Assembly (NCBI GenBank): GCA_016710275.1
Contig: JADJXS010000001.1
Location: forward strand, 4,154,001 to 4,218,000
DNA: 64,000 bases
Direction: 5' to 3'
Source: Phycisphaerales bacterium
GTDB lineage: Bacteria; Planctomycetota; Phycisphaerae; UBA1845; Fen-1342
The notes below the pieces were generated by a model. It did not search any database and was not told the DNA's origin. It was given only the letters and a program-made list of their open reading frames with translations. The first letter of the stretch is position 1. Each line of letters opens with the position of its first letter. The position numbers and the translations under genes are program-made. This document shows, in pieces, positions 36,329 to 45,215 of this stretch.

Positions 36329-36576
36329 GCGATACAAACCAGACCAACCCTGGCCCGCAGCGCGCGGGCCTTCGTGAAAAACTTGCCCTGGATCGCGTCG
36401 TCACCTACCTGTGGAGCGACGAGCGGACCGACTACGAGGCGTTGCCGCCGCAGGGTCGTAAGGGCCATGTCTTCGAGGACTTGCAGTGCCTCAGGAACTG
36501 GCTGCACCGGGTCAATGAGCTGGAGCAATCCGGCTTCCACATTGTTGTTGTGCGTGAGGAGGGCAGAAGCGTATGA
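36325..36576 (+). CDS. Hypothetical small acidic protein
   Basis: The 83-residue protein's ATG (36325) overlaps the stop of the previous gene. It contains RVVTYLWSDERTDYEALPPQGRKGHVFEDL and HIVVVREEGRS, and looks like a globular alpha/beta domain. I do not recognise a family. It is coupled to its neighbours on both sides. Confidence 0.65.
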   Translation: MSDTNQTNPGPQRAGLREKLALDRVVTYLWSDERTDYEALPPQGRKGHVFEDLQCLRNWLHRVNELEQSGFHIVVVREEGRSV

Positions 36577-36878
36577 CCACCTTCGAAAAACCCTCCCCAG
36601 GCAATCCCCTCGCCCAGAAGTTCCCGCTCGGCCGAATGGTCATCACGCCGAACGCCCGCGACACGCTGGACGCGGAGGACGTTCACGCGGCGTTGATGCG
36701 ACACGCACACGGCGACTGGGGCGATTGCGGAAGCGACGACGCCAACGAGAACGAGTTCTCGCTGAAGAACGCGCTCCGGCTGTTCTCGGTCTACCATGAC
36801 CGGACGGGCACCAAGTTCTGGATTATCACCGAAGCAGACCGCTCGGCGACGACCATTCTCCTGCCCGAGGACTATTAG
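36573..36878 (+). CDS. Plasmid-related small protein
   Basis: The 101-residue protein resembles short proteins annotated as plasmid-related: LGRMVITPNARDTLDAEDVHAALMRHAHGDWGD, then LFSVYHDRTGTKFWIITEADRSATTILLPEDY. The TxxAxxxL...H..GDWG...WIITEADRS...LLPEDY signature recurs on conjugative plasmids and ICEs. Function unknown. It closes the three-gene set. Confidence 0.75.
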   Translation: MTTFEKPSPGNPLAQKFPLGRMVITPNARDTLDAEDVHAALMRHAHGDWGDCGSDDANENEFSLKNALRLFSVYHDRTGTKFWIITEADRSATTILLPEDY

Positions 36879-36888
36879 CAGTTCGGTC

Positions 36889-36917
36889 CATCCGGCGGTC
36901 CTGCCGGGTGGGCCCTT
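36889..36917 (+). terminator. Possible terminator after the three-gene set
   Basis: CCATCCGGC pairs with GCCGGGTGG (one G-T wobble) around a six-base loop, followed by GCCCTTT. The U-run is weak, so this is tentative. Confidence 0.35.
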
Positions 36918-37083
36918 TCCACATCTTCGAAAAGCGGACGTTTTCAAGGTCGTTTGGTCGGTCACCGATTCAGCCTCCGAAACGACCCCGCCTGATGACG
37001 CAAGCCTCTGTTCTCCGTAGAGTTACGCATCCGAAGCGAACCGACGTTTTGAACGTCCAAGATGCCGGAGCAATGTTCCGCAG

Positions 37084-37731
37084 ATGGTGCTGCAACGGTC
37101 GAACCTGACGCCCCGCGACCGCGACCTCCTGGTCGTGCTGACTCGGGACGTACGCGTGCTCTCCGTGAACCAGATTGCGGCGCATTGGTTCGCTGCCGCA
37201 GCCGACGCGGGCCGGGCGGCCACTCGACGCCTCCGCGTGCTTCAGGATCGTGGGTTCGTCGAACTGTTCCACATGCCGGCGCGTCCCGTCGAAATCCCCG
37301 TATGTCCACTCGCCGAATGGGAACCGGGGAACGCCGTCCCCGACTTCGTGGGCCTGGCGCGGGCGCTTGTCCAGCGCTGGACGCAGCCGGCCGCGCCCGT
37401 CTCCTGCGTCGTTGCCACCTCCGCCTCGGGCACCTGGCTGGGCGGTGATGGCGGCCGGCGGCCGCGGCGCAGTGAGATCAGTCACGACCTGCTCCTCGGC
37501 GAGCTATACTTGGTTTGGCGGCGCCGAACTCCCGACGGGATTGCCGAGTGGATTTCCGAAAGCCGGCTGCGGCGGCTCGGGTACGGGGACCAGACGCGCC
37601 TGCCGGACGCGATGGTCGACGCGGGCGGCGTTCGCCGTGTCATCGAGGTTGGCGGCGAGTACAGCGCATCGAAGCTCGCCGAGTTTCACGAGTTCTGCGC
37701 CACGCGAGGACTCTCCTATGAGCTCTGGTAA
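37084..37731 (+). CDS. Replic_Relax-type winged-helix protein
   Basis: In this 215-residue protein, residues 1-60 form a winged helix (LTPRDRDLLVVLTRDVRVLSVNQIAAHWF, then RRLRVLQDRGFVEL). The rest (HDLLLGELYLVWRRR, then LPDAMVDAGGVRRVIEVGGEYSASKLAEFHEFC) resembles the nuclease-like domain of replication-relaxation family proteins, which accompany VirD4-like ATPases in mobilizable elements. The P-D-A ... E-V-G-G-E-Y-S order recalls a PD-(D/E)xK core with changed residues. It overlaps the next gene by 14 bases. Confidence 0.7.
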   Translation: MVLQRSNLTPRDRDLLVVLTRDVRVLSVNQIAAHWFAAAADAGRAATRRLRVLQDRGFVELFHMPARPVEIPVCPLAEWEPGNAVPDFVGLARALVQRWTQPAAPVSCVVATSASGTWLGGDGGRRPRRSEISHDLLLGELYLVWRRRTPDGIAEWISESRLRRLGYGDQTRLPDAMVDAGGVRRVIEVGGEYSASKLAEFHEFCATRGLSYELW

Positions 37732-38440
37732 CCTCAATCAGACTCAGCGGTGCGTGCTGGAACATCTGGCCCGCTACCGGCTCTCGTTCCAGGAAATCGT
37801 GTCGGCGCTCTATTTTGAGGGGGCGAGTCCGCAAAAGACCCTGAACCAGCTTCGTGAACAGGGGCTCATCGAGACACAGAAGGGCTTCGGCGGGAACCGG
37901 GCCGCGTACGTTTTGACTCGCGCCGGAGCCGGCGCCCTGGGGGCCAGCCGCCGCCGTGCCGACAATCTGGGTTCCGAAGCGCTACCGGCGAACCTGGCCG
38001 TACTCGCGTTCTGCCTGCTACGGGGGCGCACACGAATCCGCTTGAACGACAATGAGCTTGTGGAGCTCCTGGGTGAGCCGGCGCCGGCCGGGCGATTTCA
38101 TTGCCTGGAGCGGGGCGCGCGAGCCACACGCATCTATCACGTGTACGCGCCGGGTGATTCGACCCGCGTGGCCGATGTCGTCGCTCGGACCCGATCGCAC
38201 GTAAGCGAGGTTCGCAAGCTGCCCGCGCTGGAGCCGTGGCTGCGCCACGAGTTCTACTCGCACGCGATTCTCGTGGACAACGTGGATCGCGCCGCGGAGT
38301 TGAACGCGGCCGTCGATGATGCCAACGGCGACGGGAAGCCGCTGCGATCACTCAGCCACATCCACGTCGAGACGGTTCCCGGACTGGCGAGTCTTGAGGA
38401 GGCGCTGCGTGAATTGGCGCAAGAAAACCAAGCGGCTTGA
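37718..38440 (+). CDS. Winged-helix DNA-binding protein, transfer-module partner
   Basis: The ATG at 37718 lies inside the end of the previous gene. This gives 240 residues with an N-terminal winged helix (LNQTQRCVLEHLARYRLSFQEIVSALYFEG, then LREQGLIETQKG). The remainder has no recognised motif. It is wedged between a Replic_Relax protein and a VirD4-like ATPase with overlapping frames, so the three probably act together in processing or delivering element DNA. Confidence 0.65.
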   Translation: MSSGNLNQTQRCVLEHLARYRLSFQEIVSALYFEGASPQKTLNQLREQGLIETQKGFGGNRAAYVLTRAGAGALGASRRRADNLGSEALPANLAVLAFCLLRGRTRIRLNDNELVELLGEPAPAGRFHCLERGARATRIYHVYAPGDSTRVADVVARTRSHVSEVRKLPALEPWLRHEFYSHAILVDNVDRAAELNAAVDDANGDGKPLRSLSHIHVETVPGLASLEEALRELAQENQAA

Positions 38441-40574
38441 CCCGTCGACCGTGAAGGACTTCGTCGAGCGGCAGCCCGGCGCGAAGCTGCGCGGGCTTGC
38501 CGAGCGCGGCATGGTTATTCGTCCCGTGCTGACGCCGGTCACCCCGCGCCCCGTGACGTTTGAGGACGTTTGGAACGGGCTGCCGCCGCTCACGTGGTGG
38601 GACATTCTGAAGCGCGCCCGAGTCTCGTCGCTCGGCTCGGGCGAAGAAGTCTCGGACTGGTGGCGCTACTACGAATTGATGAAGCGGACCGCCGGGCGGC
38701 ACCAGCACGAAGTGTTCATCGGGCTCGCGGACGGTGCGCCCGACCCGCTGTTCGCCGCGCGTCAGGTCTTCGCCAATCACGCGTACATTCTGGGCCTGCC
38801 TGGCAGTTTCAAGACCACGTTCGCGTTAGCGCAGCTCCTGCTGCAGCTTGGCGACGAGTGGGTGGATTCCAGTGGCGAAGTTCAACCCGCCCCGCCGCTG
38901 GTCATCATGGATCTGAAGGAGAATGGTGATCGTTATCTCCGCGCGCTCGCGGAGTTCATCGCAGCGCGCCGCGGGCAGCAGTTGAATTTCTTCTCGAACG
39001 ACCCGGACTACGTGAGCCTGCGTTTCGACCCGCTCTACAACCTGCGCTCCATCCGCTACCCGTTGAAGCTCGGAGAGACGTTGCTCAAGGCGATGTCGCT
39101 GATTTATCGCGAGGGGTACGGGTCGGATTTCTTCACGTCAGAACAGCGAAAGCAGTTGCTGCAAACACTCTACGACGAGCGACCGAAGACGTTGGCCGAG
39201 ATGATCCGGCTGATCGGCGATCAAACGCAGGGCAAATCCGGGAACACCGACGCCCGCGGCCTCTTCAGCGCGTTGCAGCCGCTTCAGTACTCCTTCCACT
39301 TGGTGACCGATGGACGCTCTCCGGACGGGCAGCACGTGGACCTGGACCGGATCTACGACCGCGGCGAGGTCCTGTATGTCCACCTCAACTCCCGTTCGCA
39401 GTCGATTGATGCGAAGGTCATCGGCAAGCTGATGATCTTTGCGCTGATGGAAACCGCCAGCGAACGGATGAAGCAGGGACGCACGCGCCAGATGTTCGTC
39501 GCCATCGACGAATTTCAGCGACTCGCGGCGCAGAACATCGTCGAGGTGCTGGAGGATTCGCGGTCCCTCGGCGTCGGGTTCATCCTGTCACATCAATCGC
39601 CGGAATCGCTGCATACGCGGGACGTCGACCTCTACAAGATGATCGCCGATTTGTGCAGCTTCAATCAGTATCTCTCACTGACGAATTCGCGAATCATCGA
39701 GTCGCTGACACTTCTGTCGGGCCGAAAACGAGAAGTTCGTCATGGAGGCTCTACGGCGCGTTCGTCCGGGACGCAGACGACAACGGGCACGTCCTGGCAA
39801 CGCGGTCAAACTTTGGCGCGCAACTACGAGTACGGCCTGATCGGCCTGAGCGAGGTAGGCTATTCACGCGGAACCTCTTCCGGCGAAGGCGGTACGCGCA
39901 GCACCAGCGAGTCGTCCAGCGAGACCACGACCGACAGCTGGCGGGAAGAAATGGTGCCCGGGTTGACGCCCGAGATGATCGCCGCCGTCAACGGCACGCC
40001 GCGGCTTAGCCTGGTGCACATCCACAATGCGGAGGAGCGGTCGCTCACGCACACCGGCGGGATACCAACGGTCGTACAGGGATTGCACCCCTTCACGCTG
40101 CCTCAGGCGAAGGCGATGGCAGCCCAACGCTGGCCGATGAAGTCGGTGTCGACCGAGGAATTCTACGCGCGATCCCGCCCCCGGGTTCCCTCGGCTGCCG
40201 TTGACGAGGCGCTGGGGAATCAGCGGAAACGGCCAACGCTACCGGCGCCGCGCCCGGTGCGCGCGCCGCGCGATGAAGAGGAACAACGCAAGCTCAAGCA
40301 GCGCGTGCGGGGACTCGCCGATCGACTCGAACGGCACATGCTGGTCGAGGCGATGTCGGTGGAGCGCTTCGCGCGCCGCGAGCAGCTCAGCGTGCACCAG
40401 GTATTCCAGCTCGCGAAGGCGCTGAACGTCACAGCACGAACCAAGGAAGACATGCTCCCCGGGCGCGTGGTGAAGAAAATGCGGCAGCTGATTCGCGACA
40501 ACGGGGGCGGCGACGGGCCGGACGCACCGCCCCCTGAAAAAGACAACGGACCCCCGCAGGAGCCCGTTGTCTAA
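38409..40574 (+). CDS. VirD4/TraG-like coupling ATPase
   Basis: From the GTG at 38409 the protein has 721 residues. A Walker A (GLPGSFKTT, residues about 128-136) lies in YILGLPGSFKTTFALAQLLL. Walker B is MFVAIDEFQRLA (about 360). FILSHQSPESL and the final VNGTPRLSLVHI are in the style of the VirD4/TraD/HerA class. A Ser/Thr/Gly-rich low-complexity stretch (about 455-520) and a basic C-terminal wHTH-like tail are unusual. It has no clear N-terminal membrane helix, unlike classical VirD4. It probably moves or couples DNA for element transfer. Confidence 0.8.
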   Translation: MNWRKKTKRLDPSTVKDFVERQPGAKLRGLAERGMVIRPVLTPVTPRPVTFEDVWNGLPPLTWWDILKRARVSSLGSGEEVSDWWRYYELMKRTAGRHQHEVFIGLADGAPDPLFAARQVFANHAYILGLPGSFKTTFALAQLLLQLGDEWVDSSGEVQPAPPLVIMDLKENGDRYLRALAEFIAARRGQQLNFFSNDPDYVSLRFDPLYNLRSIRYPLKLGETLLKAMSLIYREGYGSDFFTSEQRKQLLQTLYDERPKTLAEMIRLIGDQTQGKSGNTDARGLFSALQPLQYSFHLVTDGRSPDGQHVDLDRIYDRGEVLYVHLNSRSQSIDAKVIGKLMIFALMETASERMKQGRTRQMFVAIDEFQRLAAQNIVEVLEDSRSLGVGFILSHQSPESLHTRDVDLYKMIADLCSFNQYLSLTNSRIIESLTLLSGRKREVRHGGSTARSSGTQTTTGTSWQRGQTLARNYEYGLIGLSEVGYSRGTSSGEGGTRSTSESSSETTTDSWREEMVPGLTPEMIAAVNGTPRLSLVHIHNAEERSLTHTGGIPTVVQGLHPFTLPQAKAMAAQRWPMKSVSTEEFYARSRPRVPSAAVDEALGNQRKRPTLPAPRPVRAPRDEEEQRKLKQRVRGLADRLERHMLVEAMSVERFARREQLSVHQVFQLAKALNVTARTKEDMLPGRVVKKMRQLIRDNGGGDGPDAPPPEKDNGPPQEPVV
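40542..40571. repeat. Hairpin overlapping the end of the coupling ATPase gene
   Basis: GACAACGG (40542-40549) pairs with CCGTTGTC (40564-40571) across the last codons. No U-tract follows, so a terminator role is uncertain. Confidence 0.35.
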
Positions 40575-40746
40575 AGCGTGCGACCCGGTGTTTTCGTTTG
40601 TCCCAGGTCAACTCTGACGGTCCATGTTGTTCGATCGTCTGGACGGTTCAGAGGGCACGCAAATCAGATAAAGAGAGCTTATCGCGGCGCCCGGGCGTTG
40701 CAAGAAAAATCTTGCGCCCCCGATTCCGGCGTGCTAGGCTCGCCCC

Positions 40747-40893
40747 ATGACGATACGAAAACTCTGTGCCGATTATGTGCTGGGAGACGCAATCTCGCCG
40801 TGGTTCTCGCGGCGCCTGCGGCTGCAACTGGTTCTGCTGGGAGCCGCGGCCGGGATTGCGCTCGCGACGCTGGCCGAAAATCTGCTGCGCTAA
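40747..40893 (+). CDS. 48-residue single-helix membrane protein
   Basis: The ATG at 40747 gives MTIRKLCADYVLGDAISPWF, then a basic stretch, then one helix (LQLVLLGAAAGIALATLAENLL). The basic region before the helix predicts cytoplasmic N-terminus topology. The ribosome site is weak. It converges on another small membrane protein gene. Confidence 0.4.
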   Translation: MTIRKLCADYVLGDAISPWFSRRLRLQLVLLGAAAGIALATLAENLLR

Positions 40894-40898
40894 GTGTC

Positions 40899-40934
40899 CA
40901 AAAAGGGGGGGAGCTGCCCCGAAGGACAGCTCCC
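40899..40934 (-). terminator. Rho-independent terminator for the minus-strand gene at 40947
   Basis: On the minus strand GGGAGCTG (40934-40927) pairs with CAGCTCCC (40916-40909), and a run CCCCC-TTTTT follows. It lies just after the stop of the 104-residue membrane protein. Confidence 0.65.
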
Positions 40935-40946
40935 TAGCGTCAAAGT

Positions 40947-41261
40947 TCAGCGGTTCGCAAGCACGAACCAAGCGCGCGTGATTGCGACGCCCATGAACAT
41001 GCCCAGCAAGGTCCAATACAGGATGGCTTGCCAGGCGGGTCGCCCGATACGTCGCAGAAAGACGAGTGCTTCACGCAGCTCACCTTCCTGTCGGGCTTCC
41101 TGCAGGAAGACGGTGTAACCGACACCCCGCAGGTGGAGCGGTTCGTCCAGATTCGGCGCAACGATCGTGACGCTTCCGACCGATCGCCAGACTGGCGTCC
41201 GCTCATCTGCTCCCATGTGGAATACTCGCGATTTTTGATTCGCGAATCGTTCTGTTTCCAT
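40947..41261 (-). CDS. Small C-terminally anchored membrane protein
   Basis: The ATG at 41261 has AAGGAG eight bases upstream, giving 104 residues. The N-terminal 70 residues are soluble, with a beta-like core (VGSVTIVAPNLDEPLHLRG). A C-terminal membrane helix follows (AILYWTLLGMFMGVAITRAW). No family is recognised. It is followed by a good terminator. Confidence 0.65.
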   Translation of the reverse strand: METERFANQKSRVFHMGADERTPVWRSVGSVTIVAPNLDEPLHLRGVGYTVFLQEARQEGELREALVFLRRIGRPAWQAILYWTLLGMFMGVAITRAWFVLANR

Positions 41262-41613
41262 AGTCAATCTCCTTCAAAAAACGCCGCACGGCTTGATTAC
41301 CGCCGGCGCGAGGTCAAACCTCTGCTGGTGGACCCCGAAGGGGAACCACCGGCACAGGCGACTGACAGGAACAGCCACATGTCAAAGAGCAGGCTCGCAG
41401 GTCGCGATCCCACGAGCAGCAAACCGTCGTCATGCTGAGCGGGGACAAGGCCACAAGCTCAGAACAACGACAATCAATGCGTATCAGTGTACCCGCCGTC
41501 CCGGCCGTTTCCAGCCTTTTTTTGTGCGAGGAGGGCGCGTTTCCGGGACGGGAACCGGGCGTATAATTCGCCGCACGTGTATTCCGGTCACCACGAATCC
41601 GTTGGCGACGCGA
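41262..41613. promoter_or_regulatory. Intergenic region with a TATAAT box before the J-like gene
   Basis: Between divergent genes, GTATAATTC (TATAAT at 41562-41567) is a consensus -10 box about 46 bases before the start codon at 41614. The -35 at the proper spacing is poor. A short hairpin GGTGG-n-CCACC near 41331-41353 is also present. No gene is seen. Confidence 0.45.
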
Positions 41614-42651
41614 ATGTCAGCGCAGACGCTGTTTGCACTGCTGGGGCTCGATTCCGCAGCCGAGACCGACGAGGTCGAGGCAGCGTGGAGCCGCATCGTC
41701 TATCGACACGACGGCAAGTTGCACGCCATCGATGACGAAATCCGACGCGCCTACGAGATTCTGCGCGAACCCGGGAATCTAACCTACTACGCTGAGTTGC
41801 TGCGCGCTTGCGATGAGGATATCGCCGTCGAAATCCCGCCCGAGGGCCAGGCCTCATTCGAGGCGTTCTGCCGTCGTTGCGGCATCAGCTGGTTCGAGCG
41901 CCCCCGCTATCCCAACAGCTTCCTCGTCCGACATGCCGGTCAAGCCGTCCCCGCAGGCGTTGTTTATGACGCAGCCAAGGCTCCGCATCTGCGGATGAGC
42001 CGCCAGGAGCGGACCGGACGGTTGTTCCGCAAGTTCGCGCTCGGAGAGGTGTTCCAGGGGCGCAGCCGCGGGGCGCGGCTCTGGATCGGCGCAGGATACG
42101 TTATCGTCCTGCTCATCGTCGTCGGCATCGCTCGCTCAATATCGGGCAGCTACTCCGCCTGGCAGCAGACCCGCGCCGCTGCTGCCGCCCAACGCTCGAA
42201 AGAGGAGTTCAGCAACCAGTTCGATACGGCCCGCGCGCGGATCAATGACGTGGAGACGCTCGCGACGGCGGTGGCGCGGGAGTTTCAGGCGGTCGCCCAG
42301 ATTCCCTTGGCGGACGCAGGCGCCCCCAGTGCGAAGCACCCGCGCGAACTGGACCTCGCGCTGATCCGCCACGCCTCCGTCAAGGAAGCGTGGGTCCATA
42401 CGATCAACGAGCGGGTGACGCCCGCCGAACTCGAATCACGCAGACAATCCCTCCAGGAAATCGCCGCGCACTTCAAGACCGGAGCGGGGGAGGGCGACGC
42501 ACAGCGCCTGGGAGAGATCATCGCCTGGGCGGCGAAGCGGCTTGATCAGTTGAACGGCCACCGTTCCAATATCGATCACATTCGCGTCATGATGCAGGCG
42601 GATCGATTCGAATACGACTCGCCTACGACACAAGGGAGTGATAACCCATGA
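41614..42651 (+). CDS. Membrane protein with degenerate DnaJ-like N-terminus
   Basis: The 345-residue protein begins with SAQTLFALLGLDSAAETDEVEAAW, then YRHDGKLHAIDDEIRRAYEILREP. This has the helix pattern and L-x-A-Y-E-I-L end of a J domain, but the HPD that stimulates DnaK is not there (HDG instead). A membrane helix (YVIVLLIVVGIARSI) near residue 155 leads to a helical outer domain (about 180-345). The stop overlaps the next start by four bases, so it pairs with the coiled-coil protein downstream. Confidence 0.65.
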   Translation: MSAQTLFALLGLDSAAETDEVEAAWSRIVYRHDGKLHAIDDEIRRAYEILREPGNLTYYAELLRACDEDIAVEIPPEGQASFEAFCRRCGISWFERPRYPNSFLVRHAGQAVPAGVVYDAAKAPHLRMSRQERTGRLFRKFALGEVFQGRSRGARLWIGAGYVIVLLIVVGIARSISGSYSAWQQTRAAAAAQRSKEEFSNQFDTARARINDVETLATAVAREFQAVAQIPLADAGAPSAKHPRELDLALIRHASVKEAWVHTINERVTPAELESRRQSLQEIAAHFKTGAGEGDAQRLGEIIAWAAKRLDQLNGHRSNIDHIRVMMQADRFEYDSPTTQGSDNP

Positions 42652-44000
42652 GCGCTTTCGGCTGCAAACTGCGTCCGGGTGGCCCGGGAATCATCATGCT
42701 GCTTGCCGCCATGCTGGGCGCAGGAGTGGTTCGAGCGCAAAACGTCACCCCCTCCGGCGTGGAGGACGAAGCACGGCGCGCCGAGCGCGAGCGGCGGCAG
42801 AAAGAGGAGCAGGACCAGCGCACCCGGCGGCTCGTGCAGCAGTTCGCGGACCAGGTGCAGTCGACCTGTGACCTGCTCGATCGCCTGGAAACGCGGACGA
42901 AGGAGCTCACCGGCCGGCTGGAGGGCCTCGAAACCAGCGACGACGGCAAGAAAATCGCCCAGAACGAAGCGGCCTTCATGGCCTATCTGCGGTTGATGGA
43001 AACGCCCATCGTGATGCCCCAGCAGATCAGCACGCGCCGCAAGTCGACGGATTCGATCCTGAGCAATCTCAAGACCGAACTCAAGCGGGACAACGTCGGC
43101 TTCCTGCCGGACGAGACGATGCAGAGCGAAGTGAAAGAGAGCGAGTTCTGGGCCAAAGAGCGACTCGGCCTGATCCTTGAGCAGATCAACTGGATTGACG
43201 CGGCAATCGCCAAGGCGCCGAAGGATCTCGACCTCTCGGCGCTCAAGACCCTCAAGGACGTGCGAAACGAGTACGACGCGCAGCGGATGCTCCTCTGGGG
43301 CAAGGCACGCGCCAGCGGTGAGGAAAAGGCGCGCACCGAGTCAAAAACGATGATCGAGGAGACCGCCCACGAGGCCGAACTGAAGCGAGCGGCCGCCGAG
43401 GCGGAGCGCCTGCTCAAGGAGACCAAGGCCCAGTTGGACTCGATGCGGGTCGAATTCGAAGCCCGAATGAAGGAACGCGAAGCCGAAGAGCAGCGGCGCG
43501 CAGCCGATGCGGAAAAACGCTACCAGGACGAGATTGCCTCCGTGCGCCGCGAGTTGGAACTCGCCAAGGCCGAACGCGACAAGGCCGACGTTGAAGCGCA
43601 AATCAAACGCGACAAGATCACCGCCGAGGCGCGCAAGAAGGAACTCACGCAGAAAGCCGAGGATCCCCAGGTGCTCGCGCTGCTCGCGCCCTTCACGACC
43701 AAGGGATACTGGCAGCCCGGCGTCGCCCGCGGTCAATCGGTGGATCTCGCGCCGGTGTCCTTCTCAAAGCTCAGATCGATCGGCGCCCTGGCGCCGAACG
43801 CAGATGGTCTCCAGAAACTCCTCACCTGCGCCACCAATGAGTATCACAAGAAGGGCCACGACCAGGTGCGGCCACGCTGGTCGTATCCGCCGCGGCTGCG
43901 CGACCTCAAGCCCGAGCAACTCGAAGAACTCAAGAAGGCGCAGGGGTATCTGAACGAACTGGGTGACATCCTTGTCGAGCAAGGGCAGCTGAGTCGCTGA
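42648..44000 (+). CDS. Secreted long coiled-coil protein
   Basis: The 450-residue protein has a signal peptide ending GVVRAQ. It is Glu/Lys/Arg-rich coiled coil from about residue 35 to 80 and again 215-340 (MKEREAEEQRRAADAEKRYQ, for example). The C-terminal globular domain (about 345-450) contains FTTKGYWQPGV and VRPRWSYPPRLRDL. No known family. Coupling to the J-like membrane gene suggests an envelope complex. Confidence 0.65.
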   Translation: MSAFGCKLRPGGPGIIMLLAAMLGAGVVRAQNVTPSGVEDEARRAERERRQKEEQDQRTRRLVQQFADQVQSTCDLLDRLETRTKELTGRLEGLETSDDGKKIAQNEAAFMAYLRLMETPIVMPQQISTRRKSTDSILSNLKTELKRDNVGFLPDETMQSEVKESEFWAKERLGLILEQINWIDAAIAKAPKDLDLSALKTLKDVRNEYDAQRMLLWGKARASGEEKARTESKTMIEETAHEAELKRAAAEAERLLKETKAQLDSMRVEFEARMKEREAEEQRRAADAEKRYQDEIASVRRELELAKAERDKADVEAQIKRDKITAEARKKELTQKAEDPQVLALLAPFTTKGYWQPGVARGQSVDLAPVSFSKLRSIGALAPNADGLQKLLTCATNEYHKKGHDQVRPRWSYPPRLRDLKPEQLEELKKAQGYLNELGDILVEQGQLSR

Positions 44001-44003
44001 GTC

Positions 44004-44330
44004 TTAGAGCAGTTCGCGCAGCACGCGCAGCAGCTTCCCTTTCCGCGCGTCGTCGGCGGCGTTCCAGAGGTCGCTGAGGCGCGCGTCGGGAACGCTCACT
44101 TTGTGCTTCGCCGCAGCGCCGAACAGAAACAGGTTCAGAGGTTCGCAGCCCAGTCCGCGGCACAGCGCGGCGATCGTCTGCAATGTGACGTTCATGTGTC
44201 CGCGCTCGATTTCCCCGATGCGCTGCGTGGCGAACTTCGTGCCGCAGCGCTCGCCCAGTTCTTTCTGCGTCAGTCCTCGGCGCGTGCGCAGTTCGCGGAC
44301 GCGACGACCGAATTCCCGCTGCAGTTTCAT
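44004..44330 (-). CDS. XRE-family HTH regulator
   Basis: The ATG at 44330 has GGAG seven bases upstream, giving 108 residues. A Cro/C1-type HTH lies at residues about 7-65: FGRRVRELRTRRGLTQKELGERCG, then IGEIERGHMNVTLQTIAALCRGLG. The C-terminal tail (ARLSDLWNAADDARKGKLLRVLREL) could dimerise. It is convergent with the coiled-coil gene. It may regulate the element. Confidence 0.88.
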   Translation of the reverse strand: MKLQREFGRRVRELRTRRGLTQKELGERCGTKFATQRIGEIERGHMNVTLQTIAALCRGLGCEPLNLFLFGAAAKHKVSVPDARLSDLWNAADDARKGKLLRVLRELL

Positions 44331-44500
44331 CGAACGCTCCACCGTAATGAGCGGCCATCGTACGCCAGGCGCAGCTTCCGCTCAAAATGGGCTTGATCTG
44401 GCCGTCGCCCGCGATACACTTCACGAGGATCATCATGATATCAGAAACATATTATACGGATCATTCGATGCACGGTATAGCTTGGGGTTCGTTCCCATGC

Positions 44501-45145
44501 TCAGCGCGGCACGCGGAATCCGATGAACATCGGGACCGTGCCGGGCGGTCCCTTGCGATAACGATAGCGACCCAGGCGCCAGACCGTTGCGACGACATCC
44601 GTTGTCGCGGCGAGCACGTACGCACCGTAGACGCCGGCCATCCTCAAATCGGGCCAGAGCGGCGTCGCCATCCAGGCGCACGCGGCCAGGCCCGTCAAAC
44701 TGAAGCTGAGCACGCCAAACACGGTCGTGCCGCCGCTTCGTCCGGAGACCCGCCGGCCGCGATTGGGGTGGCGCGACTGGAACGCCAGCAGCTCTTCGCC
44801 GGCAATACGGTTGACCGCCCCCTCCAGCTCGGCGATGCGTCGGATCACGTCTTCTTTGGAGCGCGCCTGGGCACAGGTGGTCCGCATCAGCCAGAGCAGT
44901 GCCGCGGGCATCGCCAGCAGGACGACCCGCTGTGCTTCGTGTGCCAGGCTGGTGCTGCCGCTCAGAATGGCCGCCAACGTACCGCCCGCGACCGGCAGAC
45001 TTCGCTCCACGGCTGCCAGCCGGAACGAGAGCAGCGCGTAGAGAGCCCGAAATTCCTCCAACAGGACGCGCACGCGCTCGGTGTCGCCCAGTGGCGGAGC
45101 GTTCTGGACCGTCGCATCCGGCGGCATTGTGTTCGAATGACCCAC
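44501..45145 (-). CDS. Membrane protein with two pairs of helices, SLATT-like in style
   Basis: The 214-residue protein has an N-terminal helix, then a membrane pair (SLPVAGGTLAAILSGSTSL and RVVLLAMPAALLWLM). A cytoplasmic helical part follows (DVIRRIAELEGAVNRIAGEELLAFQ), then a second pair (TTVFGVLSFSLTGLAACAWM and MAGVYGAYVLAATTDVVATV). The arrangement recalls small SLATT-type membrane proteins that sometimes act as effectors in conflict systems, but no motif proves it. Confidence 0.55.
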   Translation of the reverse strand: MGHSNTMPPDATVQNAPPLGDTERVRVLLEEFRALYALLSFRLAAVERSLPVAGGTLAAILSGSTSLAHEAQRVVLLAMPAALLWLMRTTCAQARSKEDVIRRIAELEGAVNRIAGEELLAFQSRHPNRGRRVSGRSGGTTVFGVLSFSLTGLAACAWMATPLWPDLRMAGVYGAYVLAATTDVVATVWRLGRYRYRKGPPGTVPMFIGFRVPR

Positions 45146-45215
45146 AGAAATTGGATGAGCGCCGCGTCCGTCGCGGCGCAGGAATTCCCAACCCTTCGCT
45201 CACGAGGAGAACAGC

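Noticed and set aside
41331..41353. Short GGTGG/CCACC hairpin as a riboswitch
   Set aside because: Small and simple, with no ligand-domain features and no terminator or sequestered start near it.
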